Shown here: in pieces, positions 50,771 through 58,753 of the stretch
Numbering within the stretch: the first letter of the stretch is position 1
Layout: every line of letters starts with the position of its first letter
NCBI RefSeq assembly: GCF_001078055.1
Contig: NZ_CP010777.1
Location: 1,324,408 to 1,388,407 of the forward strand
Length of the DNA stretch: 64,000 nt
Direction: 5' to 3'
From: Rufibacter radiotolerans
Lineage (GTDB): Bacteria > Bacteroidota > Bacteroidia > Cytophagales > Hymenobacteraceae
Notes under the pieces: model-generated
Told to the model about the DNA's origin: nothing
Seen by the model: the letters and a program-made list of their open reading frames with translations, nothing else
Databases searched by the model: none
Made by a program: the position numbers and the translations under genes

Positions 50771-50778
50771 TAGATTTG
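50771..50778 (+). promoter_or_regulatory. -7 promoter box for the transaldolase
   Basis: TAGATTTG lies 29 nt before the ATG at 50808. Confidence 0.5.
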
Positions 50779-50807
50779 TGTTTCCTAACTATTTCAGCTA
50801 TTCTGCT

Positions 50808-51467
50808 ATGAAATTTTTCATTGATACCGCAAATCTAAACGAAATCCGCGAGGCGTATGACCTAGGCGTGTTGGACGGTGTAACCACTAACCCTTCTCTT
50901 ATGGCCAAGGAAGGCATTGTTGGCTATGACAATGTCATGAAGCATTACAAAGACATCTGCGAGATTGTAGATGGCGACATTAGCGCCGAAGTAATTGCCA
51001 CCGATTTTGAGACCATGGTGAAAGAAGGGGAGGAGCTGGCTCAGCTACACCCTAATATTGTGGTAAAGGTACCTATGACCAAAGACGGCGTAAAAGCCAT
51101 TAAATATTTCACAGACAAAGGCATTAAAACCAACTGTACGCTGGTGTTCACCGCAGGTCAGGCTTTATTGGCCGCCAAAGCCGGTGCTACCTACGTGTCT
51201 CCGTTTGTGGGCCGTTTAGATGACATCGCTACAGACGGTATTGCCCTGATTGAGCAGATCAGACAGATCTATGACAACTACGGGTACCCAACTGAGATCT
51301 TGGCTGCCTCTGTTCGTCACGTAATGCACCTGTTGCAGTGCGCTGAGATTGGTGCCGATGTGGTGACCTGCCCATTGAATGTGATCACTGCCCTGTTGAA
51401 CCACCCCTTAACGGATAGCGGCCTGGCCAAATTCCTGGCTGACCATAAGAAAGCAAACAGCCTTTAA
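50808..51467 (+). CDS. Transaldolase / fructose-6-phosphate aldolase (short type)
   Basis: The 219-residue protein (start [13 protein letters not shown]) matches the small transaldolase subfamily that includes fructose-6-phosphate aldolase. The Schiff-base lysine lies in [23 protein letters not shown] and [24 protein letters not shown] are family signatures. It either transfers a dihydroxyacetone unit in the pentose phosphate pathway or cleaves fructose-6-phosphate; sequence alone does not separate these. A GTG 10 codons upstream is in frame but lies inside the promoter. Confidence 0.92.
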   Translation: MKFFIDTANLNEIREAYDLGVLDGVTTNPSLMAKEGIVGYDNVMKHYKDICEIVDGDISAEVIATDFETMVKEGEELAQLHPNIVVKVPMTKDGVKAIKYFTDKGIKTNCTLVFTAGQALLAAKAGATYVSPFVGRLDDIATDGIALIEQIRQIYDNYGYPTEILAASVRHVMHLLQCAEIGADVVTCPLNVITALLNHPLTDSGLAKFLADHKKANSL

Positions 51468-51500
51468 TTAAGAATTAATAATTAAGAATTAAGAGTTAGG
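51464..51500. repeat. AATTAAGAATTA short-word repeat, left arm
   Basis: Tandem AATTAAGAATT-type words begin at the transaldolase stop codon. Inverted copies follow at 51517-51546 across a 16-nt centre. Confidence 0.7.
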
Positions 51501-51516
51501 AGCGGTCATCATCATT

Positions 51517-51546
51517 CCTAATTCTTAATTCTTTATTCCTAATTAT
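51517..51546. repeat. AATTAAGAATTA short-word repeat, right arm
   Basis: Inverted partner (CCTAATTCTTAATTC and following) ending just before the start of the 67-residue gene. Confidence 0.7.
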
Positions 51547-51552
51547 ATATCG

Positions 51553-51756
51553 GTGTACATTATCAAAGTCAAAGGCAAAGCCAAGATTCCGGATTACATT
51601 CAGCTGCGCGATGAGAATTTCGTGCTGATTGCCTATTTCCGGGCAGACCGTCCGCTCAAGAACATAGACCGTTATGGCCTGGAGGGAAAAGAGGATGCCT
51701 TGGCCAGCGTGATTGAGGGCCTGGAGTTCGGGAAATTGCAGAAGCTTGATATTTAA
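51553..51756 (+). CDS. Small protein of unknown function
   Basis: The 67-residue protein has a GTG start (MYIIKVKGKAKIPDYIQLRD), no signal peptide and no membrane segment. The sequence alternates strands and a helix (DALASVIEGLEFGKLQKLDI), suggesting a small alpha/beta fold. No named family is recognised. It precedes the FtsE-like gene by 86 nt on the same strand. Its start is less certain than most because it is GTG with a weak ribosome site. Confidence 0.65.
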   Translation: MYIIKVKGKAKIPDYIQLRDENFVLIAYFRADRPLKNIDRYGLEGKEDALASVIEGLEFGKLQKLDI

Positions 51757-51842
51757 GCTTTGTCGTGGTAAAGCCTCTTGATTAACTTTTTAGGATAGTC
51801 CTAATACTTGTGTCTTGATACCTGTGTCTTTTACAAATTGCT

Positions 51843-52553
51843 ATGGAATTCTCTTCTAACCCAGTGGTCTTGCTGCACAACGTTTCCATCTTCCAGGATG
51901 TGAACACCATTTTAAGTGACGTGAGCTTTACCATAGAGAAAGGGGAATTTGTGTACCTGGTGGGCCGAACCGGCAGCGGGAAAAGCTCTTTGCTCAAAAC
52001 TCTGTACGCCGACCTTCCCCTGAAAGTGGGCACCGCGCAGGTAGCTGGGTTCAATATCCATACCCTTACCTGGAAACAGGTGCCGTTCCTGCGCCGCAAG
52101 ATTGGCATTGTATTCCAGGACTTTCAGTTGCTCAATGACCGCACCGTGGCAGACAACCTCAAGTTTGTCTTAAAAGCCACCGGCTGGAGCGATAAATCAA
52201 AGATCAAGAACCGTATCTCAGAGGTGCTCATGCGTGTGGGCTTAGACGCCGTGGCCAACAAGATGCCCCACCAGTTATCTGGCGGCGAGCAGCAGCGTGT
52301 GGTCATTGCCCGGGCCCTGCTCAATGAACCGGTGATCTTGTTTGCCGATGAGCCTACCGGTAACCTGGACCCCGATGTGACCCACGGCATCATGGACCTG
52401 TTCCAAGAGATCAACAACAGCGGGACGGCCGTGCTCATGGCCACGCACAACCACCACATCCTAAAACGCTACCCTCGGCGCATTCTCAAATGTGACAGAG
52501 GCCGTGTGCTGGATTCCGCCCGCGAAGAATTCACGCTGGTAGATGGTTTCTGA
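51843..52553 (+). CDS. ftsE: FtsE-like ABC transporter ATPase
   Basis: The 236-residue ATPase has Walker [10 protein letters not shown] (residues 41-49), signature LSGGEQQR (146-153) and Walker B LFADEP (D170-E171). Overall similarity is to FtsE, which with FtsX controls cell-wall hydrolases at division. No ftsX is adjacent; the next gene is a glycosyltransferase that overlaps it by 11 nt. In many Bacteroidota ftsE and ftsX are separated, so this remains the best call, although another lipoprotein-release-type ABC ATPase is possible. Confidence 0.8.
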   Translation: MEFSSNPVVLLHNVSIFQDVNTILSDVSFTIEKGEFVYLVGRTGSGKSSLLKTLYADLPLKVGTAQVAGFNIHTLTWKQVPFLRRKIGIVFQDFQLLNDRTVADNLKFVLKATGWSDKSKIKNRISEVLMRVGLDAVANKMPHQLSGGEQQRVVIARALLNEPVILFADEPTGNLDPDVTHGIMDLFQEINNSGTAVLMATHNHHILKRYPRRILKCDRGRVLDSAREEFTLVDGF

Positions 52554-53430
52554 GATTTCCATTCTCATTCCCGTTTATAACCAAAACGTTTCTGCGTTAG
52601 TAGATAACCTGCTTTCCCAGGCTTCCCAGTTAGCTATTTCCTTTGAGATTAGGGTGTATGACGATGGCTCTTCCCCGGAAACCTTGGCGAAAAACCAATC
52701 ACTCGGCCAACGACCAGGCGTCATTTACCGCGAACTGCCCGAGAACCTGGGCCGTTCCCAGATCAGGTATCTTATGGCCCAGGAGGCCAAATACAACCAA
52801 CTTCTCTTCCTGGACAACGATGTGCTGCCCCGGTACCCGGACTTTCTGAGCCGATACCTGCAGCAGTTTAACGGGCAGGTAACCGTAGGCGGAGTGGCCT
52901 ACCAAAAGAAGGTCCTGGCCGGCACAGAACTGCGCTGGAAATACGGGAAAGCCCGCGAAGAAGCCCCCGCTGTGCAACGGCAGAAAACCCCTTACCAGCG
53001 CATTTTTTCCAGCAATTTTTTAGTGGACCGGTCCCTGTTTCTTACCTATTTCCCGAGGAAGGAAGTACGGGGCTATGGACATGAAGACACTTTGTTTGCC
53101 CACCGGTTACAGGAAAATAAAATTCCCGTTATGCACATTGACAACCCCGTGTGGCACCTGGGGCTGGAGCCTGCTCAATTATTCCTGCTTAAAACCAATG
53201 AGGCCATTCTCAACCTAGCGCGGTTAAATCAGCAAATGAATTTGGGGCAGGAGAGTAGGCTATACAAGCTTTACCATTCCTTGAAAAAGTGGAAAGCAGA
53301 CGTATTTCTGAAAGAGAACAGTAGCTGGCTATTGCCCATGATCAAGCGTAATTTGGTTTCTAGAAACCCCAGCCTATACCTCTTTGATTTGTACCGGCTA
53401 CTGTTGCTGGACCGCTACCTGCGGAAGTAA
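52543..53430 (+). CDS. Glycosyltransferase family 2
   Basis: The 295-residue enzyme starts ISILIPVYNQNVSALVDNLL, the GT2 nucleotide-sugar fold. The metal-binding DxD-type motif is LFLDNDVLPRYPDF. The acceptor-side motif VRGYGHEDTLFAHRL resembles the GxGxED region of chondroitin-polymerase-like GT2 enzymes. Sugar donor and acceptor are unknown. The start overlaps the FtsE-like gene by 11 nt, so translation is coupled. It begins the surface-glycan region that extends to 63 kb. Confidence 0.85.
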   Translation: MVSEISILIPVYNQNVSALVDNLLSQASQLAISFEIRVYDDGSSPETLAKNQSLGQRPGVIYRELPENLGRSQIRYLMAQEAKYNQLLFLDNDVLPRYPDFLSRYLQQFNGQVTVGGVAYQKKVLAGTELRWKYGKAREEAPAVQRQKTPYQRIFSSNFLVDRSLFLTYFPRKEVRGYGHEDTLFAHRLQENKIPVMHIDNPVWHLGLEPAQLFLLKTNEAILNLARLNQQMNLGQESRLYKLYHSLKKWKADVFLKENSSWLLPMIKRNLVSRNPSLYLFDLYRLLLLDRYLRK

Positions 53431-53433
53431 ACC

Positions 53434-53471
53434 TGTTTTAAGCCCGTTTTCCGCAAATCAGACCTAAAACA
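53434..53471. repeat. 38-nt palindrome, copy 20
   Basis: It starts 3 nt after the glycosyltransferase stop. The loop is CCGC; the right arm has AAATCAGACC. It runs into the terminator of the convergent lipoprotein gene. Confidence 0.85.
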
Positions 53472-53475
53472 AAAA

Positions 53476-53497
53476 AGCCCCGTCATCTGACAGGGCT
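53476..53497 (-). terminator. Terminator of the Thr-rich lipoprotein gene
   Basis: The 10-nt arms (53476-53485, 53488-53497) have one mismatch and a 2-nt loop; the minus-strand 3' side is a run of six T. It is joined to palindrome copy 20. Confidence 0.75.
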
Positions 53498-53527
53498 CTT
53501 TGCGCTCTTACAATTGGGGGATTGCTA

Positions 53528-54385
53528 CTAATTGTCTTTTTTATCGTCTTTAAAGACTTCGCCTACTTTCTGACCGGCTTTTTTAGCAGTGTTACCCACG
53601 GCTTTTCCGGCGTCTTTGGTGGCTTCGCCTACTTTGCTGTTAGAGACGTCTTTTCCAACTTCTTTCACGTCAGACCCAACGTTGCTGGCGGTGTTACCGG
53701 TTTTGTTGCCGGCTTTCATGGTGGTATATTTGGTTTTTGCCTTGGCAATTTCCCACTTGTCTTTGTCGCTTAATTGGCTCTGTATGGCGTTTTTACGGTC
53801 ATCCAGCTGACTCCAGTATTTGTCTACAATTTTCCAGTCATCATTGCTGAAGTTAGCTTTGTTTGCCTCTACGTGCTTTACAAAATCCTCATAAGCCGTT
53901 CTGATGTTGGTAGCGGTATAAGATGGGATTTTGCTTTCATTATAAACCGACATGTCTACTTTAGAGACAGAACCGGCTCCCTGGTGCGTCTGGCGCCAGG
54001 TATTGTATTGCTGCTCACGGGCAGCCCAGGCAGTAGAGTATCTGGTTTGCAGGGAATCATACTCCCGACGGCGGTTCTCATCAAAGTCCCCTTCATACTG
54101 GGCCACGGCCGAACGTCTGGTCTCATAGTCGTTTTTCCACTGCGTCATGCGTTGGTCCGCATCAGTAATGGTGGTATCCCAGCCACGCTCCACGTCAGAC
54201 TCCAGGGTGGTGACATAGTTCTTGTAGTCATCGTAGGCCTGGTCTTTGGTCGTGGTGGTCGTGGTGGTGGTAGAGGTAGTGGTGTCGGTTTTCTCTGTTT
54301 TGTTACAGGCGACCTGCGTAAAGGCCAGAGAAACTGTAGCGGCAGCCAATAAGGTGCTTTTCTGGAATAAATTAGGCATTTTCAT
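53528..54385 (-). CDS. Thr-rich lipoprotein with a hydrophilic tail
   Basis: The 285-residue protein has a lipoprotein signal (LLAAATVSLAFTQ, lipobox QVAC). A low-complexity stretch (DTTTSTTTTTTTTKD, about 34-48) follows. A long helical, charged region containing YEDFVKHVEANKANFSNDDW comes next. The C-terminal 70 residues repeat GKDVSN, GKAVGNTA and GQKVGEVF-type motifs, a pattern seen in hydrophilic stress-type proteins. I do not recognise the family. It is probably outer-membrane or periplasmic, and single. Confidence 0.75.
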   Translation of the reverse strand: MKMPNLFQKSTLLAAATVSLAFTQVACNKTEKTDTTTSTTTTTTTTKDQAYDDYKNYVTTLESDVERGWDTTITDADQRMTQWKNDYETRRSAVAQYEGDFDENRRREYDSLQTRYSTAWAAREQQYNTWRQTHQGAGSVSKVDMSVYNESKIPSYTATNIRTAYEDFVKHVEANKANFSNDDWKIVDKYWSQLDDRKNAIQSQLSDKDKWEIAKAKTKYTTMKAGNKTGNTASNVGSDVKEVGKDVSNSKVGEATKDAGKAVGNTAKKAGQKVGEVFKDDKKDN

Positions 54386-54479
54386 AGTTTAGGGATTGGG
54401 TTAAATTATTACGTACTATAAAAAGTAATACGCACTTTACAGGTTACTTGAACGGGGGCATACTTATAATGTTGCAATT

Positions 54480-54487
54480 CAAATGTA
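54480..54487 (-). promoter_or_regulatory. Candidate -7 box for the Thr-rich lipoprotein gene
   Basis: Minus-strand TACATTTG lies 94 nt upstream of the ATG at 54385. The long leader makes it less certain. Confidence 0.4.
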
Positions 54488-54606
54488 ACCTGGCTTTTTA
54501 AGCCGGGTATTATTGACCTTTTCCGGGAAAGGCTAGGATGGGAATTAAGCCGGAAGCATTCATCAATTACCAGGTCCTGCCGCATCAGGATACCAATTCA
54601 ACTGCC

Positions 54607-54614
54607 TATATTTG
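54607..54614 (+). promoter_or_regulatory. -7 promoter box for the DegT gene
   Basis: TATATTTG lies 17 nt before the ATG at 54632. Confidence 0.5.
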
Positions 54615-54631
54615 TCTTTTCATTTGTGCCC

Positions 54632-55762
54632 ATGAACCAGTTCCAGATGGTAGACCTGAAAGGTCAATACCAGCGCCTGAAATCCGCCATTGACGCCGCC
54701 ATGCAAGCCGTGGTGGACAGCACCGCCTTTATTAACGGGCCTGAGGTGAAGACCTTCTCAGAGAACCTGGGCCAGTACCTGCAGGCAGCGCATGTCATCC
54801 CGTGCGGTAACGGCACAGATGCCCTGCAGATTGCGCTCATGGCCCTGGATTTGCCCGCCGGCGGCGAAGTACTGGTGCCGGCCTTCAACTACGTGGCTAC
54901 CGCCGAAGTGATTGCGTTGCTGGGCCTGAAGCCGGTGTTTGTAGATGTGTTACCAGACACCATGTGCCTGGACCCGGCCAAGGCCCGGCTGGCCGTGACG
55001 GAGAAAACGGTAGCCATCATGCCAGTGCATCTCTTTGGGCAATGCGCGCCCATGGAAGAAATCATGGACCTGGCCCTGGCGCAGGAACTGTTTGTAATTG
55101 AAGACAACGCCCAGGCCATTGGCGCCCAATACGTAGACGCTGAGGGCGGCACTACCTTTGCCGGAACCATCGGGCACGTAGGCACCACTTCATTTTTCCC
55201 TTCTAAGAACCTGGGCTGCATGGGCGATGGCGGCGCCATCTTCACCCAGGAAGAAGAACTAGCCAGCATCATCCGGCAGATTGCCAACCATGGGCAGCAG
55301 AAGAAATACCACTACTCGCGCATAGGCGTGAACTCCAGACTAGACACCCTACAGGCAGCCCTGCTCAACGTGAAGCTGCAGCATCTGGACGATTTCATTC
55401 TGCGCCGGCAAAAGGCCGCAGCGTTCTATGATGCCCATTTTGCCGAGGTAGATCAGATCAAGATCCCGGCCCTGGCCCCGTACAGCAGCCATGTGTTTCA
55501 TCAATACACCCTGCAGGTTCCGGCAGACCAACGAGATGCCTTGAAAACCTACCTGCAGGAAAAAGGAATCCCGAGCATGGTGTATTACCCGGTGCCACTG
55601 CACCTGCATGAGGCCTATGCTTATCTGGGCTACAAGACCGGTGATTTCCCGGTATCTGAAAGCCTGTGCGAGCGGGTGATTTCCCTGCCCATGCACACTG
55701 AACTCACTGAAGAACAGCAAACTTTGATTGCTGAGGCGGTCATCAGGTTTTTCAAAGCCTAA
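54632..55762 (+). CDS. DegT/DnrJ/EryC1 family sugar aminotransferase
   Basis: The 376-residue PLP enzyme adds an amino group to a nucleotide-linked keto-sugar. The PLP lysine is in TSFFPSKNLGCMGDGGAIFT and the cofactor Asp region is FVIEDNAQAIGAQY. IPCGNGTDALQIALMAL is the family start. With the Gfo/Idh oxidoreductase gene just downstream it resembles the WbpE/WbpB pair that makes 2,3-diamino-2,3-dideoxy sugars such as ManNAc3NAcA precursors. That product is inference from the pairing. The ATG at 54632 is preferred to a GTG two codons upstream. Confidence 0.9.
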   Translation: MNQFQMVDLKGQYQRLKSAIDAAMQAVVDSTAFINGPEVKTFSENLGQYLQAAHVIPCGNGTDALQIALMALDLPAGGEVLVPAFNYVATAEVIALLGLKPVFVDVLPDTMCLDPAKARLAVTEKTVAIMPVHLFGQCAPMEEIMDLALAQELFVIEDNAQAIGAQYVDAEGGTTFAGTIGHVGTTSFFPSKNLGCMGDGGAIFTQEEELASIIRQIANHGQQKKYHYSRIGVNSRLDTLQAALLNVKLQHLDDFILRRQKAAAFYDAHFAEVDQIKIPALAPYSSHVFHQYTLQVPADQRDALKTYLQEKGIPSMVYYPVPLHLHEAYAYLGYKTGDFPVSESLCERVISLPMHTELTEEQQTLIAEAVIRFFKA

Positions 55763-55781
55763 CGCAGTATCCTTAGATTCC

Positions 55782-55819
55782 TGTTTCAGGGGCGTTTTCT
55801 AAAAAACAGGCTTAAAACG
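55782..55819. repeat. 38-nt palindrome, copy 21
   Basis: Loop CTAA. It occupies the gap inside the presumed aminotransferase-oxidoreductase operon and ends 15 nt before the next ATG, close to the ribosome-binding region. Confidence 0.85.
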
Positions 55820-55834
55820 AACAAAAGACAGTAC

Positions 55835-56857
55835 ATGTCAGAAAAGATAAAATTTGCAGTGATAGGGGCGGGCCACATTGGCAAGCGCCACGCTACCATG
55901 GCCCAACGCCACCCAGAGGGAGAATTGGTAGCCATGGTAGACACGGACCCCACTCGGCGCGATGAGGTGGATATTTACGGCGTGCCGTTCTTTTCCAGTA
56001 TGGAAGAGTACCTGGCCAACGGCCCGAAGGCTGATGTGATCTGCGTATGCACTCCCAACGGGTTCCATGCCGAGCAAGCCATGCTGGCGCTGGAGGCTGG
56101 TTGCCACGTGGTGTGTGAAAAGCCCATGGCCCTGACAAAAGCCGACTGCGAACGCATTATCTACAAATCACTTCAGACCTCCAAACTGGTGTTCTGCGTG
56201 ATGCAGAACCGCTACAGTCCGCCGTCCTTATGGTTGAAAGAAATGGTGATGGAGAATCGGCTGGGCGCTATTCATCTGGTCCAGATCAATTGCTATTGGA
56301 ACCGCGACGAGCGCTACTATAAACCCGGCACCTGGAAAGGAAACCAGCAATTAGACGGAGGTACGCTGTTCACCCAGTTCAGCCATTTTATTGATATCAT
56401 GTACTGGCTGTTCGGCGATATCAAGAACATTACCGGCCGGTTTATGGATTTTAACCACCAGAACCTGACGGATTTTGAAGACAGTGGGTTAGTACAGTTT
56501 GAATTTATGAACGGTGGGGCCGGAACGCTCAATTACTCCACCGCCGTCTGGGACACCAACCTGGAAAGCAGCATCACCATCATAGGCGAGAAAGGCAGCA
56601 TAAAGGTAGGCGGACAGTATATGAACGAGGTGGAATATTGCCACGTGCAGGATTACATAATGCCCCAGTTACCACCCAGCAACCCCGCCAATGACTACGG
56701 CCACTACAAAGGCAGCGCCGCAAACCACCACCACATCTTTGAGAACGTGATTGACACCCTCAAAGGCAAGACCTTCGCTACTACCAATGCCCTGGAAGGC
56801 CTGAAAGTGGTGGAGATTATTGAACGCATTTACGCTTTGAAACCCGTTAAGAATTAG
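55835..56857 (+). CDS. Gfo/Idh/MocA family oxidoreductase (WbpB/WlbA-like)
   Basis: The 340-residue NAD(P)-dependent enzyme has the Rossmann motif VIGAGHIGKRH near the N-terminus. The catalytic-lysine motif is VVCEKPMALT, and the C-terminal half includes LDGGTLFTQFSHFIDIMYWLFG with conserved His. Similarity is to the WlbA/WbpB class that oxidises UDP-GlcNAcA to the 3-keto sugar, the substrate of the preceding aminotransferase. The substrate is inferred from context. It starts 72 nt after the DegT gene. Confidence 0.88.
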   Translation: MSEKIKFAVIGAGHIGKRHATMAQRHPEGELVAMVDTDPTRRDEVDIYGVPFFSSMEEYLANGPKADVICVCTPNGFHAEQAMLALEAGCHVVCEKPMALTKADCERIIYKSLQTSKLVFCVMQNRYSPPSLWLKEMVMENRLGAIHLVQINCYWNRDERYYKPGTWKGNQQLDGGTLFTQFSHFIDIMYWLFGDIKNITGRFMDFNHQNLTDFEDSGLVQFEFMNGGAGTLNYSTAVWDTNLESSITIIGEKGSIKVGGQYMNEVEYCHVQDYIMPQLPPSNPANDYGHYKGSAANHHHIFENVIDTLKGKTFATTNALEGLKVVEIIERIYALKPVKN

Positions 56858-56953
56858 GATTAGTATTGGCAGAAAAGGGAAAATCCACCGGGCATTTTCT
56901 TGATATGCCAAACAAACCACCAATTCTAAATTTCTAATTATTAATTACCAAAT

Positions 56954-57640
56954 ATGGCCGTTTCAGACTTTTACGACGAATATACCGAACAGCAGTTCCA
57001 GAAAGGCATTCATATCCGGCACCGGACCATTCTCAAGAACCTGAAGGATGCCGGTTTGAAAGCCAATTCAAAGGTGCTGGAAATTGGTTGCGGCATAGGA
57101 ACTGTTACGCACCTTATTGCCAAAGCTACGCCGCAGGGCAAAGTTCTGGCCGTTGACATCAGCCCGAAGAGCATTGAGATGGCTCGCAAGTTCAATCTGC
57201 AGTTTAATCACCTGGAGTTCCTGGTCTCTGACATGACGGATTTCCGGCGTCCCGAGAAGTTCGACTTTGTGGTGTTGCCTGACGTGATTGAGCACATTCC
57301 GCTGGAGCAGCACCCGCACCTTTTTCAGGTACTGGCGCAGCATCTTCATGAGAATTCGGTCATTGCTATCAACATCCCGCACCCGCTTTATCTGACCTGG
57401 GTACGGGAGAACCAGCCTGAATTACTGCAGGTGATTGACCAGCCCATCCACACCGATGAGCTGCTGCGCAACACCTATGCCGCTGGCCTGTACCTGCATA
57501 AACTGGAAAGCTATTCGCTTTTCTCGCAGGTAGAGGATTACCAGTGGATTCTGCTCAAGCAGCGGATTGTGCCTAAAAACGTGCAACCCAAATCTAGGGT
57601 AGACCTCAAACTGCAGGATCTTTCCTCTAAGTGGCTGTAA
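56954..57640 (+). CDS. Class I SAM-dependent methyltransferase
   Basis: The 228-residue protein has SAM motif I VLEIGCGIGTVTHL and motif II LAVDISPKSIEMAR, followed by the Asp-rich VVLPDVIEH segment. The N-terminus FYDEYTEQQFQKGIHIRHRT is typical of methyltransferases in polysaccharide loci. It probably methylates a sugar or lipid-linked glycan; the substrate is unknown. It lies 96 nt after the oxidoreductase and 21 nt before the next glycosyltransferase. Confidence 0.87.
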   Translation: MAVSDFYDEYTEQQFQKGIHIRHRTILKNLKDAGLKANSKVLEIGCGIGTVTHLIAKATPQGKVLAVDISPKSIEMARKFNLQFNHLEFLVSDMTDFRRPEKFDFVVLPDVIEHIPLEQHPHLFQVLAQHLHENSVIAINIPHPLYLTWVRENQPELLQVIDQPIHTDELLRNTYAAGLYLHKLESYSLFSQVEDYQWILLKQRIVPKNVQPKSRVDLKLQDLSSKWL

Positions 57641-57661
57641 GCCGATAGATTTACTTCTACT

Positions 57662-58723
57662 ATGCCTGCCCGCAAACCCGTTCTCCTGTATTTTTACCCG
57701 GCGCAGTCGTCCTTCGTAGTGAAGGACCTGCGGCTTATGGAGCGGGAATATAAGGTGCGACACCAGGGTTTTATGCCCGCCAAAAAATGGCAGACGCCGC
57801 TAGTCTGGCTAGGGCAATTCTGGTTTCTGTTGCGCCACATTTGGCAAGCCGAAAAACTGGTCTGCATGTTCTCGGGCTACCATTCCTTCTTTCCGGCTCT
57901 TTTCGGGAAAATAGCCTCAAAACCCTGTCTGATCGTGGCTGGCGGTACCGATTGCGTGGCGTTTCCCAGCATTGGCTACGGCTGCTTCGCGAAGCCTATT
58001 TTAGGGAAGTTTACCCGCTGGTCGTATAAATTGGCGGCCCATATTGCCCCGGTGCATGAGAAGCTGGTGTGGCAGGACTATTCCTATCAGCCCAATGATT
58101 TCCCGCACCAAGGGTTCCACTATCATTGCCCTGGCCTGAAGACGCCGCACACGGTCATCTACAATGGCTATGATGCCCATTTCTGGCAACCAGATACAAC
58201 TATTGCCCGCCTACCTAACTCCTTCCTGACAGTTTGTGCCGGCCTTGACATGCGGTTTACCCAGCGATTGAAAGGCGTGGACCTGATTATGGAAGTGGCT
58301 AAAAAATTGCCGGAAGCCACGTTTACCATTGTTGGAGCTCCCGCCGGGTTCGCTTTTCCAGGGCAGCCATCTAATGTGAAGTTGTTGCCCAAGATGCTCT
58401 TGGCTGATTTGAAAGCCGTCTACAGCGCCCATGCGTTTTACCTGCAACTGTCAATGTCTGAGGGGTTCCCGAATGCCTTAAGTGAAAGCATGCTATGTGG
58501 CTGCGTGCCCGTGGTAAGCAACGTAGGGGCCATGCCCGATTTAATTAACGGAAGCGGTTTTGTTTTGGAGAAGCGGGACGTAAGTTTATTGGAAAATGTG
58601 CTGCAGGAAGCCATGGTCGCAGACATGGAAAAGCTTGGCGCACAGGCACGTAATTTAATAGCCCAGCAATACCCGGAAGAAAGGCGGGAGCGGGAGTTGT
58701 TGCAGCTTTTAAAGAAGCTGTAG
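57662..58723 (+). CDS. Glycosyltransferase family 4-like protein
   Basis: The 353-residue GT-B enzyme carries the C-terminal donor-site pattern LQLSMSEGFPNALSESMLCGCVPVVSNVG (given here as a region around residues 260-290), with the conserved EGFPNAL and E-S-M-L-C-G-C elements. VIYNGYDAHFW in the middle is the usual linker region. Near residues 75-87 the DNA partly resembles the 38-nt palindrome (57886-57924). Donor and acceptor are unknown. It ends the plus-strand glycan genes and converges on the flippase gene. Confidence 0.85.
   Translation: MPARKPVLLYFYPAQSSFVVKDLRLMEREYKVRHQGFMPAKKWQTPLVWLGQFWFLLRHIWQAEKLVCMFSGYHSFFPALFGKIASKPCLIVAGGTDCVAFPSIGYGCFAKPILGKFTRWSYKLAAHIAPVHEKLVWQDYSYQPNDFPHQGFHYHCPGLKTPHTVIYNGYDAHFWQPDTTIARLPNSFLTVCAGLDMRFTQRLKGVDLIMEVAKKLPEATFTIVGAPAGFAFPGQPSNVKLLPKMLLADLKAVYSAHAFYLQLSMSEGFPNALSESMLCGCVPVVSNVGAMPDLINGSGFVLEKRDVSLLENVLQEAMVADMEKLGAQARNLIAQQYPEERRERELLQLLKKL
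57886..57924. repeat. Possible degraded palindrome inside a glycosyltransferase gene
   Basis: TTTTCGGGAAAATAGCC and CTCAAAACC recall the inner loop and right arm of the 38-nt family. The left arm is poor. The translation fits the surrounding protein, so this is only a candidate. Confidence 0.25.
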
Positions 58724-58753
58724 ATCTTAAGGTTCAGGATGCTAGTAATCTTC

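Larger units (their letters stand above)
50468..50807. other. Gap between ffs and the transaldolase, 340 nt
   Basis: The gap starts with the T-rich terminator of ffs (T run at 50470-50478). It holds palindrome copy 19 and the transaldolase promoter at 50771. Nothing else is recognisable. Confidence 0.55.

Noticed and set aside
51780-51838. TACTTGTGTCTTGATAC words upstream of ftsE as a fifth short-word inverted repeat
   Set aside because: Only one side is present; no inverted partner was found at the other end of the gap.
53434-53471. Palindrome copies read as ordinary Rho-independent terminators
   Set aside because: Most copies lack a following T run and several sit beside separate terminators, so termination is not their obvious main role, although it cannot be excluded.
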